A stretch of 16,354 bases of DNA. Origin: Paracoccaceae bacterium (GTDB lineage Bacteria; Pseudomonadota; Alphaproteobacteria; Rhodobacterales; Rhodobacteraceae). This document shows, in pieces, positions 15,590 through 16,354 of the stretch. A program made the translations under genes and the position numbers. How positions within the stretch are numbered: the first letter of the stretch is position 1; the number at the start of each line of letters is the position of its first letter. The notes beneath the pieces were generated by a model. It was not told the origin of the DNA. It made no database searches and saw only the letters and a list, made by a program, of their open reading frames with translations. Where the stretch lies: contig JAASTF010000041.1 of NCBI GenBank assembly GCA_021767525.1, forward strand, positions 1 through 16,354, given 5' to 3'.

Positions 15590-16354
15590 ATGACCGACAT
15601 ACCGCAGATCACCGACAGCCATTGCCACCTGGATTTCCCCGATTTCGACGCGGAACGCGATCAGGTGATCGCGCGCGCCGTCGCGGCTGGCGTCACGCGC
15701 ATGGTCACCATCTGCACCCGCCTGCGTAACGAACCACAGGTGCGCGCCATCGCCGAGGCGCATGACCCGGTGTTCTACGCCGCCGGCACCCACCCGATGA
15801 GCGCCGCGGACGAGCCGATGGCCACGGTGGACGAATTGGTGGCGCTGGCGCAGCATCCGAAATTCGTGGGCATCGGGGAAACCGGGCTAGATTACCATTA
15901 CACCGCCGACTCGGCCGAGGTGCAGAAACACGCGCTGCGCCTGCATATCGAGGCCGCGCAGGAAACCGGCCTGCCGCTGATCATCCATTCGCGCGCCGCC
16001 GATGACGACATGGCCGCCATCCTGACCGAAGGCTACCGGGCGCGGCCCTATACCTGCGTCATGCACTGCTTTTCCTCGGGCGCGGGGCTGGCGCGCGCGG
16101 CGCTGGACCTGGGCTTTTACCTGTCGATGTCGGGCATCGGCACCTTCCCCAAATCCACCGAACTGCGCGAGATTTTCGCCGCCGCCCCGGTCGAACGCGT
16201 GCTGGTCGAAACCGACGCGCCCTATCTGGCGCCGAAACCCTTTCGCGGCAAGCGGAACGAACCGGCCTATACCGTGCACACCGCCCAGGTCGCGGCCGAG
16301 GTGTTCGGCATGGAGTATGCCGATTTCGCCGCGCAGACGCAGGCCAATTTCGAC
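15590..16354 (+). CDS. tatD: TatD-family metal-dependent hydrolase, C-terminus cut by the window
   Basis: 255 residues of a TatD-type hydrolase are visible; only about 10 more are expected, so it is nearly complete. TatD proteins are TIM-barrel metal enzymes with 3'-5' exonuclease or DNase activity linked to DNA repair and decay. Metal ligands are present: His11 and His13 in DSHCHLD, Glu97 in GIGETGLDYHY, His133 in IIHSR, His159 in VMHCFSSG and Asp209 in VETDAPYLAP. PFRGKRNEPAY is the family C-terminal signature. ATG 15590 has GAAGGA 4 nt upstream and lies 15 bp after holB, so it is probably co-transcribed with it. The exact substrate is not fixed for this subgroup (YcfH-like). Confidence 0.94.
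   Translation, partial: MTDIPQITDSHCHLDFPDFDAERDQVIARAVAAGVTRMVTICTRLRNEPQVRAIAEAHDPVFYAAGTHPMSAADEPMATVDELVALAQHPKFVGIGETGLDYHYTADSAEVQKHALRLHIEAAQETGLPLIIHSRAADDDMAAILTEGYRARPYTCVMHCFSSGAGLARAALDLGFYLSMSGIGTFPKSTELREIFAAAPVERVLVETDAPYLAPKPFRGKRNEPAYTVHTAQVAAEVFGMEYADFAAQTQANFD

Overview
The window is GC-rich DNA (roughly two thirds G+C by eye) with the look of an alphaproteobacterium of the Rhodobacteraceae/Roseobacter type. The grounds are family-level: a DctP-DctQ-DctM TRAP transporter, a DUF849/BKACE enzyme, several acyl-CoA enzymes, and a SPOR protein - D-Ala-D-Ala carboxypeptidase - tmk - holB - tatD housekeeping block that I recall as conserved in that group. I see no phage, transposase, CRISPR or plasmid genes. 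The genus cannot be named from sequence reading alone.

Left part (1-6092, all minus strand). Transcription probably runs leftward from about 5100: dctP (4040-5074), dctQ (3550-4053), dctM (2254-3546), acyl-CoA carboxylase beta subunit (530-2146), then the biotin carboxylase subunit, cut by the window edge (1-510). Upstream on the same strand is an AraC-family regulator (5223-6032), separated from dctP by a clear rho-independent terminator. This looks like uptake of an organic acid coupled to a biotin-dependent carboxylase of the methylcrotonyl-/geranyl-CoA type.

Middle part (6248-11310). A glutathione S-transferase-like gene and a BKACE (beta-keto acid cleavage) enzyme lie on the plus strand and end at a strong terminator. 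Two unrelated acyl-CoA dehydrogenases follow, transcribed divergently from a 212-bp gap, then a GntR/FCD regulator. With the left part this reads as a degradation cluster for a CoA-activated, probably branched or otherwise unusual, carboxylic acid. The substrate is not known, and no CoA ligase, hydratase or thiolase lies in the window.

Right part (11383-16354). A minus-strand tRNA-Ser(UGA) with encoded CCA marks the boundary. Then come plus-strand housekeeping genes: a SPOR-domain lipoprotein, a D-alanyl-D-alanine carboxypeptidase, thymidylate kinase, DNA polymerase III delta-prime and a TatD-type hydrolase cut by the right edge. The last four are tightly packed; dacC/tmk and tmk/holB overlap by 4 bp each.

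The whole window is essentially coding. The longest gaps (about 150-215 bp) are 5075-5222, 6033-6247, 9086-9297 and 11473-11677, and none exceeds 300 bp.
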